Positions 1 through 12,200 of a DNA stretch of 64,000 bases are shown here, piece by piece. Position 1 is the first letter of the stretch. Every line of letters begins with the position of its first letter. The DNA is from Biomphalaria glabrata (Eukaryota > Mollusca > Gastropoda > Planorbidae): positions 23,464,042 through 23,528,041 of the forward strand of contig NC_074728.1 of NCBI RefSeq assembly GCF_947242115.1, read 5' to 3'. The translations under genes and the position numbers were made by a program. The notes below the pieces were generated by a model. The model did not search any database, was not told the DNA's origin, and saw nothing but the letters and a program-made list of their open reading frames with translations.

Positions 1-224
1 TATCTTAAAGAAGATCAAATTTTTGCGAAGGTCATCTGTTTCTGTGTCCCAGAGTTAACGTGTGTGTTATGTGGCCAGCACAACGACCAACTGCCTTTAG
101 TTTTCCCCAATAATTGTCAGGTACCCATAAGAGCTGGGTGGACTCAGAGGCGCCCTAAGTGTTCCGAAATTAAAATTCGACATCTTCACCAGGAGTCGAA
201 CCCTGGACTCCCAGCCACCGAGCC
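1..224 (-). repeat. tRNA-derived SINE, family S1 (minus copy, cut by window edge)
   Basis: Same consensus as at least ten other copies in this window. Read on the minus strand it has a tRNA-like head (ccgagcc end, box-B-like ggttcgaa) followed by a conserved body whose other strand contains 'ccattagagctgggtggac'-type sequence. The start is outside the window. The small frames here are not genes. Confidence 0.75.
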
Positions 225-639
225 TCAGTCTTCATGTGCAGAAAGAACAAAAATGTATGATTTGTGATTATATTTTTTTTCAATTGTTAAAATTTTGTGT
301 GAACATGAAAAGTTAAAAAATAAAAATATTTAAAAATTTTAAAATATTTAAACTGAAAATTAAAATTTTGATCTTTGTATTTTTTTTTCTTCTTTTTTTT
401 TTCTTTTTTGTTTTGTTTTTTTTATTTTCGTTTTTTATTTTATTTTTTTCAAATTTTGACATGTTTTATAGTTCAGGGTTAGGGTAGTTTGTGTTTGTTC
501 GCTTGCATTATTTAATTCAGTCAGATATCTATTTGTTTTATTCTTGTATAAGGCAATTTCTTCAAGTCTAAAGATTAAGGATGAGTGCAGTGTTTCACCA
601 AAACCGCGCAGACCGAGTTTCGACCTTGTGAGTGTGTTT
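225..639. other. AT-rich stretch, no feature recognised
   Basis: Low-complexity T-rich sequence. No coding, RNA or mobile-element signal could be supported. Confidence 0.5.
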
Positions 640-1030
640 GTTTCCATGGTGACGTTGGGAAGGGTTTAGCGTGTGGTTGGTGGCTATGTGTGAATGTTGC
701 AAGATGGGCGGCATTGCTCTCTATTGGCCCAGTTAGGCCAGAGACGACTCCAGATTGATAGAGTTGAAAAAACGTGTTTTTTTTTTGGTTTTATTAATTT
801 AAATAAATTTTGTTCAAAATACCATTTTATAGTATCACTAAAGTCTTCTACATTTATGTATTTCATCTAACATTAAAAATACATGCAATATTGAAAATCA
901 AAATAAATGTTTTATTTAGTTTTGTTCACTAAGATCATATTTAAGTTAGCTCAAGTTTTATAAGTTATGATATAATACGCCTGCAGCAGTTTCGTGGTGT
1001 AGAAAAACTTTGGTGCTCTAAGTTAATGAA
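640..1030 (+). repeat. Dispersed repeat family D
   Basis: Shares blocks with 28425-28830, 46265-46840, parts of 4560-5130, 49285-49900 and 60060-60240: a 'ttgttcaaaataccatttta' core, a 'ttagttttgttcac' block, and an 'atataatacgcctgcag' block near the end. No coding capacity or terminal inverted repeats were seen, so the class is unknown. Confidence 0.6.
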
Positions 1031-1404
1031 AGTCCACAACTGACCTATAAATTATGCCACACCTAAAATTAAGACAACGACATAATCCTCCCAGGCACTG
1101 CTTGCTTCCCACTTCAGGAAGACACTTTCTTTGGGTCTCAGATATGTGCCCGACGACCTTTGTAAGACATTCCCAAACTGCCTATTTTAGAAGTCACATT
1201 CTGCCAGTTCTTTCCCCTACATTAGTATTGTTACGGGCTAATCTAATCTGACTTCGACTAAGTATCATTTATTACTTAACATTAGCCACAGAGCATTACA
1301 AGTTGAATATAGCTGATAACAACATTCAGTTCTATAAAATGATACTTTATTAACCACTGGGAAATCCGTCCAGTCTTCCTAAGACGTCGCTATTTCTACT
1401 TACT

Positions 1405-1672
1405 ATTCAAAACAGCCTACTTCTAGATCATATTCAAAACAGCCTACTTCTAAATCATATTCAAAACAGCCTACTTCTAGGTCATATTCAAAACAGCCTA
1501 CTTCTAGATCATATTCAAAACAGCCTACTTCTAAATCATATTCAAAACAGCCTACTTCTAGATCATATTCAAAACAGCCTACTTCTAGATCATATTCAAA
1601 ACAGCCTACTTCTAGATCATATTCAAAACAGCCTATTTCTAGATCATATTCAAAACAGCCTACTTCTAGATG
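1405..1672. repeat. 27-bp minisatellite, about 10 copies
   Basis: Tandem units of 27 bp built on 'attcaaaacagcctacttct'. The period is a multiple of three, so the minus strand stays open and spells a repeated 9-residue DLEVGCFEY. That frame runs on into unique sequence to 1780 but shows no recognised domain, so I treat it as a repeat and not a gene. Confidence 0.85.
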
Positions 1673-1907
1673 AAAGCCATGTTGGTCTCCTGTTCGTCTG
1701 TCTCCTACGTCATAAGTCTGTCTTACTACGTCACTACTTTTACCGTCGCTAAAACTATACACAATAAATTTGTCTAACAAAACTAACCTACTCTCTAAAC
1801 TAGTACATTACAGTATTAGTAAACATCCGTCCTAAGACACAACGTCGTCAGAAAGACTCGCCAGATGTCTAGCATGTCTTCAGTCGATACAACAAAGATA
1901 AAGGCAC

Positions 1908-2098
1908 ATTCCTTGTTCCATATGCCAGGACTTGCTTGTAGAGCATGAAACGGGTTGCCTGAATCAGCCTGGAAAACCAACAATGTTTAAGTCATTTATT
2001 AATATGCATGACTAGATTGACTTATGGACACGTAATCATCTTCTTTTTTTGAAGTAACGTCTGTAATTTATAAGATAAGATGCGATAAGATAAGATAG
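1908..2098 (+). mobile_element. LINE 3' end, family G (GATAA tail)
   Basis: Decayed C-terminus of a non-LTR reverse transcriptase (RAWNGLPE...AEFKSLV-like) followed by a conserved 3' UTR with 'tgaagtaacgtctgta' and a (gataa)n tail. Other copies are at 2820, 11462 (minus), 12000, 24990, 58683 and 63936 (minus). Confidence 0.7.
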
Positions 2099-2751
2099 TG
2101 TTTTGGGCCGGTGGGGGTGGCAAAACTGTTCGACCCTTTTACATATCAATATTTATCTTTCTACAGTTTAAAATTAACAATTAATCATATTTTTAAAAAA
2201 ATGTTCTTTTGGTTTAGCCTCTGTAAGGAAAATGTAAATCTTAACAAAATACGCAACTGCGGTTTTATTAAGAGACAAAAATGAGCAAAGGTAGATAATA
2301 ATGAACAAAGGTAGATAATCTATGTAAAAAAATCAAACACGGAGAAAATGGATAGACCAAGCTAACAAGGCAGAATGGACATTGATCCCTGACAGGTAGG
2401 CCTACTGCCCAGACCAGAGTCCAGTGTCGTTGTATTTTTGAGGCATTACGCTACTCTGAGAATTACTTGATAAACATGTTTAGATCATTCCTTCTTGAAA
2501 GAAAAAAAAAGTTTATTGTGTAAAATTCACTATTTAAAATTGCACACCAGAGCCAAACCAATGTAATTATCTAAATTCTTAATCACATACCTATATATAA
2601 TGTGTGCGTCTTAAATTTTAATCACATACCTACATAGGTCAGAGATCATAACACTTCCGTAAAAATGGAAGACTTATAAAGTTATTTCTTAACATTGTCT
2701 AGGGGCATATTTGACTTCTGCTATTCTGCAGGAGCAAACGATGACATTAGA

Positions 2752-2794
2752 ATGACTCTGTTTTTAGTTGTAATTACTTTAACACTATTAGAAT
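2752..2794 (+). CDS. Candidate signal-peptide exon of gene A
   Basis: An ATG opens a short hydrophobic stretch (MTLFLVVITLTLLE) and ends in phase 1 at a consensus donor (gaat|gtaagt). This is what a first exon of a secreted or membrane Ig protein should look like. However, joining it directly to the next recognised exon at 6079 makes an in-frame TAG. Either a small exon between is missed, the acceptor differs, or this is not the true first exon. Confidence 0.35.
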
Positions 2795-2819
2795 GTAAGT
2801 CAAATTTTAAAGATTTACT

Positions 2820-2895
2820 TGAATGCATGACGCGTAGGAAGTAATCATCTATTTTGAAGTAACGTCTGTATTATATAAGATAAGATAAAGATAGG
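2820..2895 (+). mobile_element. LINE family G tail fragment
   Basis: Matches the 'gcatgacgcgtaggaagtaa' to (gataa)n end of the copies at 25150 and 58790. Only the extreme 3' end is present. Confidence 0.65.
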
Positions 2896-3385
2896 AATGG
2901 GTATAGAGCTAGATCTAGACTATAGAGTGTTCGGTTTACAAATGTCGAAATGACCTAAGTTACTAAGTGTATTTTTTTTTAAAAAGGATGCAATAATTTA
3001 TGTGCATATTTTAGCAATGCACAATTAATTACATTTCTGGCACTTTAGCTTATAATATACTAATATAAAAATAATAAGGCTTGTCTTCAAGTCCGAAGAT
3101 TAGTGAGGAATGCAGCATGTCCTACATATTTTGCCACATCCAGGGCAAGCATAACAATTGTCAGCAGGTGGTGGATTTAGATTTTCTTTTCGCCGTCTGC
3201 GCCTGTCATCGGCAGCGGATTTTCTTTTGTGAGCGACCTCCAGCTGTCTCGTTGTGAGGCCGCATGCAACTAGGTGCTCTCTTCTATGTCAGCTAAGGCA
3301 ACTAAAATCTTTTCATATACTGTCCATCACATTGTATTGCATTTTTTTTATATCATTAACTTTTATTTGCTGGCTTGACAACGTT

Positions 3386-3480
3386 TGTAGAATGCCAGTA
3401 GGTCGACTCAATCAAAACATTTTGTATGGTGATCTAATAGAAGGCAGGAGAGCCGCTGGTCGTCCGTTTTTTAAGATATA
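3386..3480 (+). mobile_element. RTE-type LINE fragment
   Basis: The plus frame reads RMPVGRLNQNILYGDLIEG then RRAAGRPFFKIYG. This is the typical pre-C-terminal segment of endonuclease/reverse-transcriptase LINE proteins (YGELxxGxRxxGRPxxRY). An S1 SINE fragment follows at once. Confidence 0.6.
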
Positions 3481-3483
3481 CGG

Positions 3484-3545
3484 ATGTACGCGAGTGCCCA
3501 TTAGAGCTGTGTGGACTCAAAGGCGCCCAAAGATCCCGAAAGTTT
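3484..3545 (-). repeat. S1 SINE fragment
   Basis: Contains the S1 body block 'gtgcccattagagctgtgtg' through 'gatcccgaaa'. The tRNA head and the tail are missing. Confidence 0.55.
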
Positions 3546-3589
3546 TATGTATAATTAGCACTATTTATTGTTTTTGAGCTAAAGAGTCT

Positions 3590-3816
3590 TTAACTCTTTC
3601 TCTCCTAATTGACGATGCCATCTTTGATTTGACCTCATTAAATTAAATTAATGTTTCATTATATTAACTTTACTTTGTGTTCTATAATTGGAGTATGCTT
3701 TCACCTTTAACCCTACACCAACTAAAACATATTCTGATAACAAACGAAAACGTTAGTCAATCAAAAATGAATTATTCCGTCAGAACGTGGAAAATAATAC
3801 GGAGAGAAAGAGTTAA
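3590..3816. mobile_element. piggyBac-like MITE (family P)
   Basis: Bounded by TTAA on both sides with inverted ends ctctttctctcc and ggagagaaagag. TTAA target duplication is the mark of the piggyBac superfamily. Other copies or relatives are at 10947, 51032 and 51334. No transposase is encoded. Confidence 0.6.
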
Positions 3817-3898
3817 ACTGTGCTGCCCTTTCCACTTAGTGAATTGCCAACTTTTGAAATATGACTGTCACCTTGATGATTTAAAAAAATAAATAAAA

Positions 3899-4133
3899 GT
3901 TCTCCTTTCAGACCTTGCGATCTACGGGGCAGATGATGTTAAGGTCATCTGTTTCTATGGCCAACGGTTAACGAGCAGGGTATCTTGTGGTCATCACAAC
4001 GACCAACCGCCTTTACCTCCCACAACTCTTTGTACCCTAAAAATACAAATTCAGGTTTCCTGTCTTCACCAAGATTGGAACCCAGAACCCTACAGGTTCG
4101 GAAGCCTAACGCATAACCACTCAGCCACCGCCC
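3899..4133 (-). repeat. tRNA-derived SINE, family S1
   Basis: Nearly full minus copy, running from the 3' tail side (tctcctttcagaccttgcga) to the tRNA-like head (cactcagccaccg). A run of C follows at 4137-4151. Confidence 0.75.
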
Positions 4134-4439
4134 TTCCTCCCCCCCCCCCCCTCACAACCTTTATTATACAGTTGGAGAATCATGTAGTTGCTCATACTTA
4201 AATACGTTTACTTTTAAGAGTCGATACTAATAACCATAACTCTGTTCCAGACCCTAACACTAAAATTTTACTTTTCATAATTCACTCCCCTTTCAATGCC
4301 AAAACCAAATGTTGTCTTTCATCAACCTATGACATTCTTCTCTCTTCAAACACAGCCCGAGCAGAGTTAAATTATGAAATTGTTTCATATCATGGTACGT
4401 ATAACATAGATATTGATATTTCATTATATTGTTAACATT

Positions 4440-4545
4440 TGTTTTTATTTACAAGAGTGCGTGGTTGAGTGGGTTCGAAACGAGTTGTCGAGAGTTCGAA
4501 TCCCGATTAAGATCAAGGATTTTAAACTTCGAGGCTTCTTAGTAC
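4440..4545 (+). repeat. tRNA-like SINE head, diverged
   Basis: Contains A-box-like 'gtggttgagtgggttcgaaa' and B-box-like 'gagttcgaatcccga', then an S1-like downstream region. Too decayed for a functional tRNA. Confidence 0.45.
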
Positions 4546-4559
4546 GTCTAATTGTTTAC

Positions 4560-5130
4560 ACAAAACTGAATAGTGTTTTGGAGTCTATTTGTGTGTGTTT
4601 CTATGGTGACTGTGAGAAGAAATTAGCTATAGGTTAGTGGCTTCCTTCACTTTCGCCTATCCCTTAATCTGTTTGACAGTTGGGGCATCACACAAGATTC
4701 GTCGACCGTCTTTCTCCATTTCTGTATTTTGCATTGGTTAGAACCTCTTTCATTGGCAGGCCGTCCATTCTTTTATGTTGTCCTCCCATCGCTTTCTCTG
4801 TCTGCCTCTTCTTTTTTTTCCTGGTTCTGTCCCCTGAAGGAAGGTCTTTGCAAGCCTTGAAGACCTTGTAAAATAACCATAGAGCTTTAGTTTGCCTTTG
4901 AAACCTTTCTCTAATCTATTCGTTTGTGATGCGGTCTTTGTTTTTAATGGCTAAGCAGTGTTTGTAAGATGCAAGAAAGTCGACACTGTCGTAAACTGTC
5001 TTTGGTACAACAGACGCCCCCAGAATGCCTGAGTGAAAAGACGTGTTTTGTGAAGTGAATTAAATTTTGTTCAAAATACCATTTTAATAAATGACTTTAG
5101 TCTGCTAAATTTATTTCGTTTCATCTCAAG
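4560..5130. repeat. Dispersed repeat D interrupted by a LINE piece
   Basis: D-family blocks occur at 4560-4640 and 4910-5130. Between them (about 4640-4900) lies a segment also found at 29405-29640 and 44260-44480. On the minus strand that segment reads like the RxRQRKRWEDN end of an RTE-type LINE. I read this as an insertion into D. Confidence 0.5.
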
Positions 5131-5134
5131 ATGA

Positions 5135-6078
5135 GTTTGCCTATATTTTCATCGATCCATCCCAGTGGCGCTACAGCCCGTTGAGGGCTCCGGTCTGCTT
5201 CAACACATCTTCCCATTCAGATGTCTCCTGGGCCTTTCGTCCCCACGCCCGACCCCAACCTGTAGTCCTTCACATCACATTAACCAATAGTTAACAAGCA
5301 AAATATTAAAATCATTTTAAAAAATTAAAACAAACAAACGAACATAAATACTAATTTCTCTAAGGGGAAGTACTTCGTCCTTTAAACTATATTTACCAAT
5401 AATGTAAAAGTTATTTCCCTTATGCGGAATAGCAGTATCGAATTAATTACCAATATTTTATTTTATTTTTTTGTTTGTTGATTCATGTTTGGTTAGGAAC
5501 AATAAATACTTGTTTAAAGAATAACGTTAACAAATATTTAAGGGGACTTAAACCAACATATTCAACCATATCTGCGAAGTATTAGTTTCCCTTGTTGCTT
5601 GTATTCAAAGTACCACACTGCCACGTATCAATTGTGTAATTAGCTACTTTTTTTAAAATACATTAATCCTTGTCTATGTCAATGAATAATTGTGCAAATT
5701 TTCAACTTGATCCGAGAATGGATGTGGGAGAAATAACGTGTACACACTTTTAACCAGACAGACAGACAGACAGAGTAACTTGATATAAGCTTTGTACAAA
5801 ATATACATTCATTATTGTAACGACTCTCTTTCTGGATCTCCGAGAAAACTGGACAAAACGACATAACCATTTCAAGAACCTGACAACTCCGGTTCCAATA
5901 AGCTTTATGTTTCAATGAAAATAGAAATAGTTTTTTTAGTTCTAAGATATAGTAGTAGGTGCTGCGTTATTCCCGTTAGATAAGCTTAGGTTTTTTTTTA
6001 ATGAATTTTTTATTTCGATTGTTTTTTATTTATATTCAATTAAAGAATACCTTTTTTGTTTCTCGAATCTTAAAACAG
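5135..6078. other. Intergenic or first-intron sequence, mostly AT-rich
   Basis: About 120 bp at 5140-5275 looks like a decayed LINE fragment ('cccagtggcgctacagcccg'). The rest is AT-rich with only short decayed repeats and no gene evidence. Confidence 0.45.
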
Positions 6079-6281
6079 AGCACAGACCAATTTTAAATTT
6101 ACGCCAAGTGGGACCGGAAGACAACTTCGTCGCTATATGTAATTATGCCCGCTTCTCCAGAATACCAGTCGACCATTACATTATTAGCATCTCAATGCAG
6201 CGTAAGACTATTGTGGACGACACCTATCAGACCATAGCTCAGTACGACCCATTTCTTACGGAAGAGCTTGGGAAATATGCG
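6079..6281 (+). CDS. Gene A exon: Ig domain 1, first half
   Basis: Acceptor aaaacag at 6072-6078, phase 1 in; donor gcg|gtaagg, phase 0 out. It encodes VGPEDNFVAICNYARF then IISISMQRK, the B and C strands with Cys codon at 6138. Confidence 0.8.
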
Positions 6282-9200
6282 GTAAGGGGCAAAGTTGGTG
6301 GCAGAAGTCACTACATTGTAATGGACATTATTAAATATGGCGGGAAAAATGTGTATCCTGTGTATAGAATACAAAATTATGTTGACAAGCTATGCTTTTT
6401 TTGAAAGTTATATGTTAGTGTTTGTAGACTTTTAAACACTACTTGACTCAGTTTTCTAGGTTCTTTCGTTCGTAGTTCAATTGCTTTTTTTGAAACTCTA
6501 GTTGGCAACATTAAAGTTGAATTAAGGGTCTTGGATATTTTTATAAAGCTTAAATCAACTCACTCTGTCAGTCTGTCTGACTTTAAGTCTGTCTGTCTGT
6601 CTGGTAAAAAGTTTTAACATCTCCCATTCTCGAATCAAGTTAAGACTTTGCTTACGTATTTATTTAAAAATAAAATTCTGAAAAGATATGAATCAACCAA
6701 AAAAATTATACAATTAGTTAATTAATTGTTGGTGATTAATTATATTGTTTGATTTCGAAATAAGGGGAATAAATGCTACTTAATATATATTTGTGGCATT
6801 TTACGACTATGTATATAATTTCTACCCTTCGCATCTTCTTGTGTGACTATAGATGCCAATCCTTGATACACAGCTGCGGTCACAGGTTGGGCATATATAA
6901 TCACCAGGCGCCGTTGCATTTTCACCCTTATTTCTGCTTCTGTTGTGTATGGCAATCCGAGACCCTTCCTTTATGCTCTCTCTCCATGTGGATCTATCCA
7001 GTGTTACTTTTCCCCAGCTGCTAGTGTCGATTTTGAAGAGCTTCATGTCGCCTTGGCACACATCCGTATACCTTAAAAGCGGGCGACAAGCGGCTTTCCT
7101 GCCTTCTATTAGATCACCATACAGGGTGTCCTGTGGAAGTCAATATAAATGTTAACCAATTAGTTAATCATTTAGTACTAATTTAATTAATTTAGTTTTA
7201 TGTAATAGAAAGGGAGATAAACATTGTAATTTTCTGATAAATGGCGGTACCTCAGCAGTTCCTTCCCATAGATAAGCTTTATTTTTTTTTAGTATATTTT
7301 TTCTATTGCTTGTTTAATTATCGTGAGATTCCAAATAAATATAAAATGTTTTATATTCTTTTTTTTCCCAATAACATAAATAATAGGATAGTATTCGTTT
7401 TACATTTAATAATTGTTTATATGTTTGTATCTGTAAAAAAGGAATATTATCATAAACTTAATTTTCTTGTTTAGGCCTATCTGTCAAAGACTTTCAGAAG
7501 TATAAATGTAATACTTTTATATCTATAAGCACGGCATACCATTGTTTGAACTATGAGAATGCCGCAAGGCTCTTTGCAAAGGCTCTTTGCTAATATTTGA
7601 TGGTACCTAAGTGTGTCTCTTGTTTATATTTCAGATATATCTTTATTCTCTGCTTTTGTTTCTTTGGCTCGTTCTGTTTGTTCCGAGTTCTCTTTGTTCT
7701 GATTTATCTTTGTTCTGATTTATCTTTGTTCTGATTTATCTTTGTTCTGAGTTATCTTTGTTCTGAGTTATCTTTGTTCTGATTATCTTTGTTCTGAGTT
7801 ATCTTTTTTCTGAGTTATCTTTGTTCCGAGTTCTCTTCGTTCTGATTTATCTTTGTTCTGAGTTCTCTTTGTTCTGAGTTATCTTTGTTCCGAGTTCTCT
7901 TTGTTCTGAGTTATCTTATCTTTCGAGTGTGGGTTTCACTTGATTTTATACTGTTGTTTCAGTTTTCTCATAAGTTTCCTACTATCATTTACCCGTCTAA
8001 TGTTCAATTATGATGTAGCTATTCTCTTTATATTTGTTTTTCTTTTGTTGGGGCATTTCTGAAATTTTAACATTTTGGTGGAATCCTATAAAACATAAAT
8101 TCATTTTCGTTTCTCCAACAGTACGTCCCGACAGACAGAAGATGGTTTTATAAATTCAGCGGCCAGGCAAGCTTCTTCAACAAGAAATACATGCAGATTG
8201 TATTAAACGCCACGAACGCTGGCTACAGAGATGCTGGTTTTTACAGGTGCAAGATGACGCCAGAAAATTCTGAAAATCCCTGGCTCTCGGATATTTTTGA
8301 ATTAGAGACAAGAGGTATTGCACAAATTGGCAACTGCGTTGCGGGAAGTTGTATGGTTAGGACAATTGCTTTAAGCCAGTGTTTCCCAAACTATTTTTCT
8401 TAAAGGAACAAATCGTACATTCTGAGTATTTAGCAGTACAGCTAGCTTATTTATTTAAGAAGATATTATTTCACATATTTGCCTACTAGTTAATTATACC
8501 AGTTGTTCGCGAAACACCTATTTAGGCATCGCGGAAAACCAGCATCCCTCGGTTTGAGTTTTGGAAACACTGATCTAGAGGCATAAAAGAGTAAAGATTT
8601 TTTGTTGTTGTTGTGGTGGGTTATATTTTGTTTAAAACTAAGTTTATTTCATTACTTTTATATCTATCTCTCATTTCAAGTTAAATATGTGCATAAGGAG
8701 ATAATGAGACGCGTAGAAAATTACAGGTTTTACTTTCTTTGAATGTCTTTAGTAATCAGCTTTTTTTCTCCAGCATTGATTGGCGACTCAAGACTATACC
8801 AAGGAATTTATATTCGTGTCTTTCCTCCCTTTAGCAAGCTCTGGGGATTGGGGGGTAACGCAGTGAGACTCACCTAGAGAGTTTAGGGGGGCGACCAAGT
8901 GCTAAACATTTTCCTGCATTCTGAGCTTCGGTAATTGATATTCTAGCCGCCTGGTGTCTACGCCATCTGCAATCCGGCACGCTTTCTTTATGATCGCTCT
9001 CCTTGTGGATCTATCTCAGGGGTTCTCAACCTGTAGATTGCGACCCCCTTAAGGGTAGAATGACGATTAGCCAGGGGTCGCCTAAGACCATAGGAAATAA
9101 TGTTTCTTGGTCTTGTCTTAGTACACATTTTTTACCATAGTTGTAGTTACTAATTTTTATTACAACTGCTATTCGAGAAAGGTGTCGTAGACAACTGAAC

Positions 9201-12200
9201 CTGAATTTAACTCAATTATTTCAATTTATTTGGATTAAGTCAATTATTAAACAGCGCTACATCTTGGCATTGTGGAATCATACATATCATTTCTATGGTT
9301 AAGATTTATAGCACGTCGTTGCTTAAGTAAGGGCAATGTCGATTATAACTAACAATATGCCATGTTATTGAAGGTAATGTTTTTCATTATGTAGCAGCCC
9401 TTCAGAAACGGACCTCGAATGTTAAAAACAATGTTTAGAAAAAAAAATTGTTTTGTGATGATTTTTTTTAACAGTAAGTTTGTACTTCAAGAGTTTAAGT
9501 TTGACTTTATGCAGGAATTGAAAAAAACCTATCACGTCATTTGTAACAAAGTTCTGTCGCCAAATTTATGTTAATTGACGAGTTTCTGTTTTACCAACCT
9601 CTGGAAACGACTAGTACGGCCTGAGAGACTTGGTTCCTTTTTGGACAAATATCCCGGGCATGCTACCCTGCCTCATAGTGGCGCCCGGGTGGAAACGATC
9701 GTAGGCTAAAGGCGTAGCAAAACAAGACTCCCGTGGGGGTGCCTAAGGGGGTGCGAGAGCATCCTCATTGCACTGTGCGGAGTTGTAAAAAAGCCCCCAC
9801 AACCTTGTCACAATCCAGGCGCTGTTCCTCAAGGGGCCGATACATAAATGGCGTGTCCCGCACGGTTAGCCTGGTATAGAAATGGCAAATGGCGGGGGTC
9901 TTAGTGTACTCGGTCTCTTGCCGAGAGTCTGACCCACCTGCCAGACAGAACAGTGTAGACTGTTCTCATTCAGGCCGGTGAGAAGGAGCTCGAAGTAAAT
10001 GGACAAATATCAAAATCTCTTGGGAAACAAAAATGGTGTCTGCTGTCACGAGTCGAGTCTGTGACCTATTTCGACCAGTTTCTAGAAGCAAGTTCAAACC
10101 AGTGCAAGTGTCCAGCGTAAACAAGTTAATTTTAGATATCCAATCAAAGAAAGAGGTTAAGAAAAAAAATAGTACACGTCAGCTTCTAGAAGGTCAAAGT
10201 TACTAAAATAATTATCTGAGAAGGTTCCATGATCTGGAACGTACGATCAAAGAAAGTATAAATAAGGGGAAAGTCAGTTGGACGGGGTCCTCGCATAGTA
10301 GTAGTTCTTGTAGAGCGATGGTCCTCGCTCAGTCCTTGATTAGTAATAAGTTTTGTGATATTAGCGGGTCCATTAAGTAAAGTTTTAGTAGTTGAAGTTG
10401 AAGTTATACTAAGTGAAGTTTTATGTATCTTTAAGTTTTATTTATGAAGTGTCAAGTTGTTATTGAATTAAGAAGTTAATTTGATGTGAAAGTTGAAGAA
10501 GTTATTAAAGAAGTTTGAAGGAAATACAGAGAGATGTTTCTTTCTTCATTTCATATGAATTCATCAACTTATTAATACAATCCTTCGGCCAGTTCGTCAC
10601 ACTGCACAGATGATGCAAATATTTTAGTCTTGATTTCAACTCTGATACAAGATAAAGCTATCAAAAGTCATCGGAATTCACCATATGATTTATCGACATA
10701 TATAAGTAACAAAAGTACTGCCTCGAGAATGGAAAAAAGTCACAACAAGGATCAAATGCAGTATGCCTCGATTTGTCACAAACAAACAAAACAAAAACAA
10801 AGAAAAAAAAAACAACCAATCAAAATGTAACTTCAGCTTTGATTTACAAAATAAAAACTACATATTTTATGATATTTAGAGTTACGCACCCTGTTAGCGA
10901 CGCTATAAATTGTTTACCACACGATCAGCCAGGCATCCATTCTTTCTTAACTCTTTCTCTCCCTAATTATTTACCACTTTCTGACGGAATCAACGTTGGT
11001 ATCGTCGGTTAGGAGAGAAAGAGTTAATATAGATTATAGATGCACCATGACACGGTGTATAGTGAAATTCGGTAGGCTAATACATTATTCTCTTTGTCGA
11101 AGTGCAGCTCCTTTGATTGTGAGCATACACAGTGTCGGCCCCGGGAACAGTTTCACCGCCCACTGTGACAAAAGCATGTTCGCCTCTAGCCCCAATAAGG
11201 TTATCGTAAGCTTGGAGCTACAGTACAGAGACCTGGGCTCTAATGACAGTTTTAGAACCCTTGCAAGAAATCCATCGAAAAATCCCAACTGGGTGAGTGA
11301 GACATGACTTCAGTATTAGATGTAAAGATTTCTTTTACATTTCAAATATGGACATAAAATCTAAATGTTATTTAACCTTGGTTAAGCAAATATTAGAATA
11401 AGCATCCTCTGTTTGGGACCCCTCAACTCAAGAAAACATAAAGAAACTAAAACTGGCACAAAATATCTTATCTTATATAATACAGAAGTTACTTCAAAAA
11501 AAGAAGATGATTACGTCCTACGCGTCATTTAGTCATGCATATTAACCAGTGACTTAAATTCTGCCAAGTCACTGGTTTTCCTGGCTAGCTCAGGCAACCC
11601 ATTCCATGCTCTAATAGCACTAGGGAAGAAGGAGTATTTGTACAAATTTGTCCTAGCATATGGGACGAGGAAACAGTGCAGTGAGACTCATAGCAAACGA
11701 ATATTCACATTTCATTAGAGTAACACCTTTAGAAAAAGCTTAAAAATTTAGAAAGCCTTATCCCTTTTAGACGCGTGTGGTACTTCTAAACCCTAGCATT
11801 GTTAATCCATGTTGTTTTTTTATACTCATTGTAAAAAAAGCTCCGCAATTGAAGGGTTAAGTACAGAAGACTTAAAAGTAAATTATAAATTATTCATAAA
11901 ACACTGAACCATAATCTTCAAATACAAAAACCAAATCTAAAATACTCAGAAAGACACAGAGACAACAGCACGAATCTCGTTCCATATTCTTAGACCAATA
12001 TGTACAAATACTCATTATTCCCTTGAGCAAAGTCTGGGTTGCCTGAATCAGGTTGGAAAACCAACGACTTGGTAGAGTTTAACTAAGTGATTAACATGCA
12101 TGTCTAGATTGAACTACAAACATGCGTAGGACTTCTTTTTTGAAGTAACGTCTGCATTGCATAACTATATCTCATTAACTATATCTCATTAACTATATCT

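Noticed and set aside
1403-1780. 125-codon minus-strand frame with DLEVGCFEY repeats
   Set aside because: Mostly a 27-bp minisatellite; the unique end has no recognised motif and no splice or promoter support.
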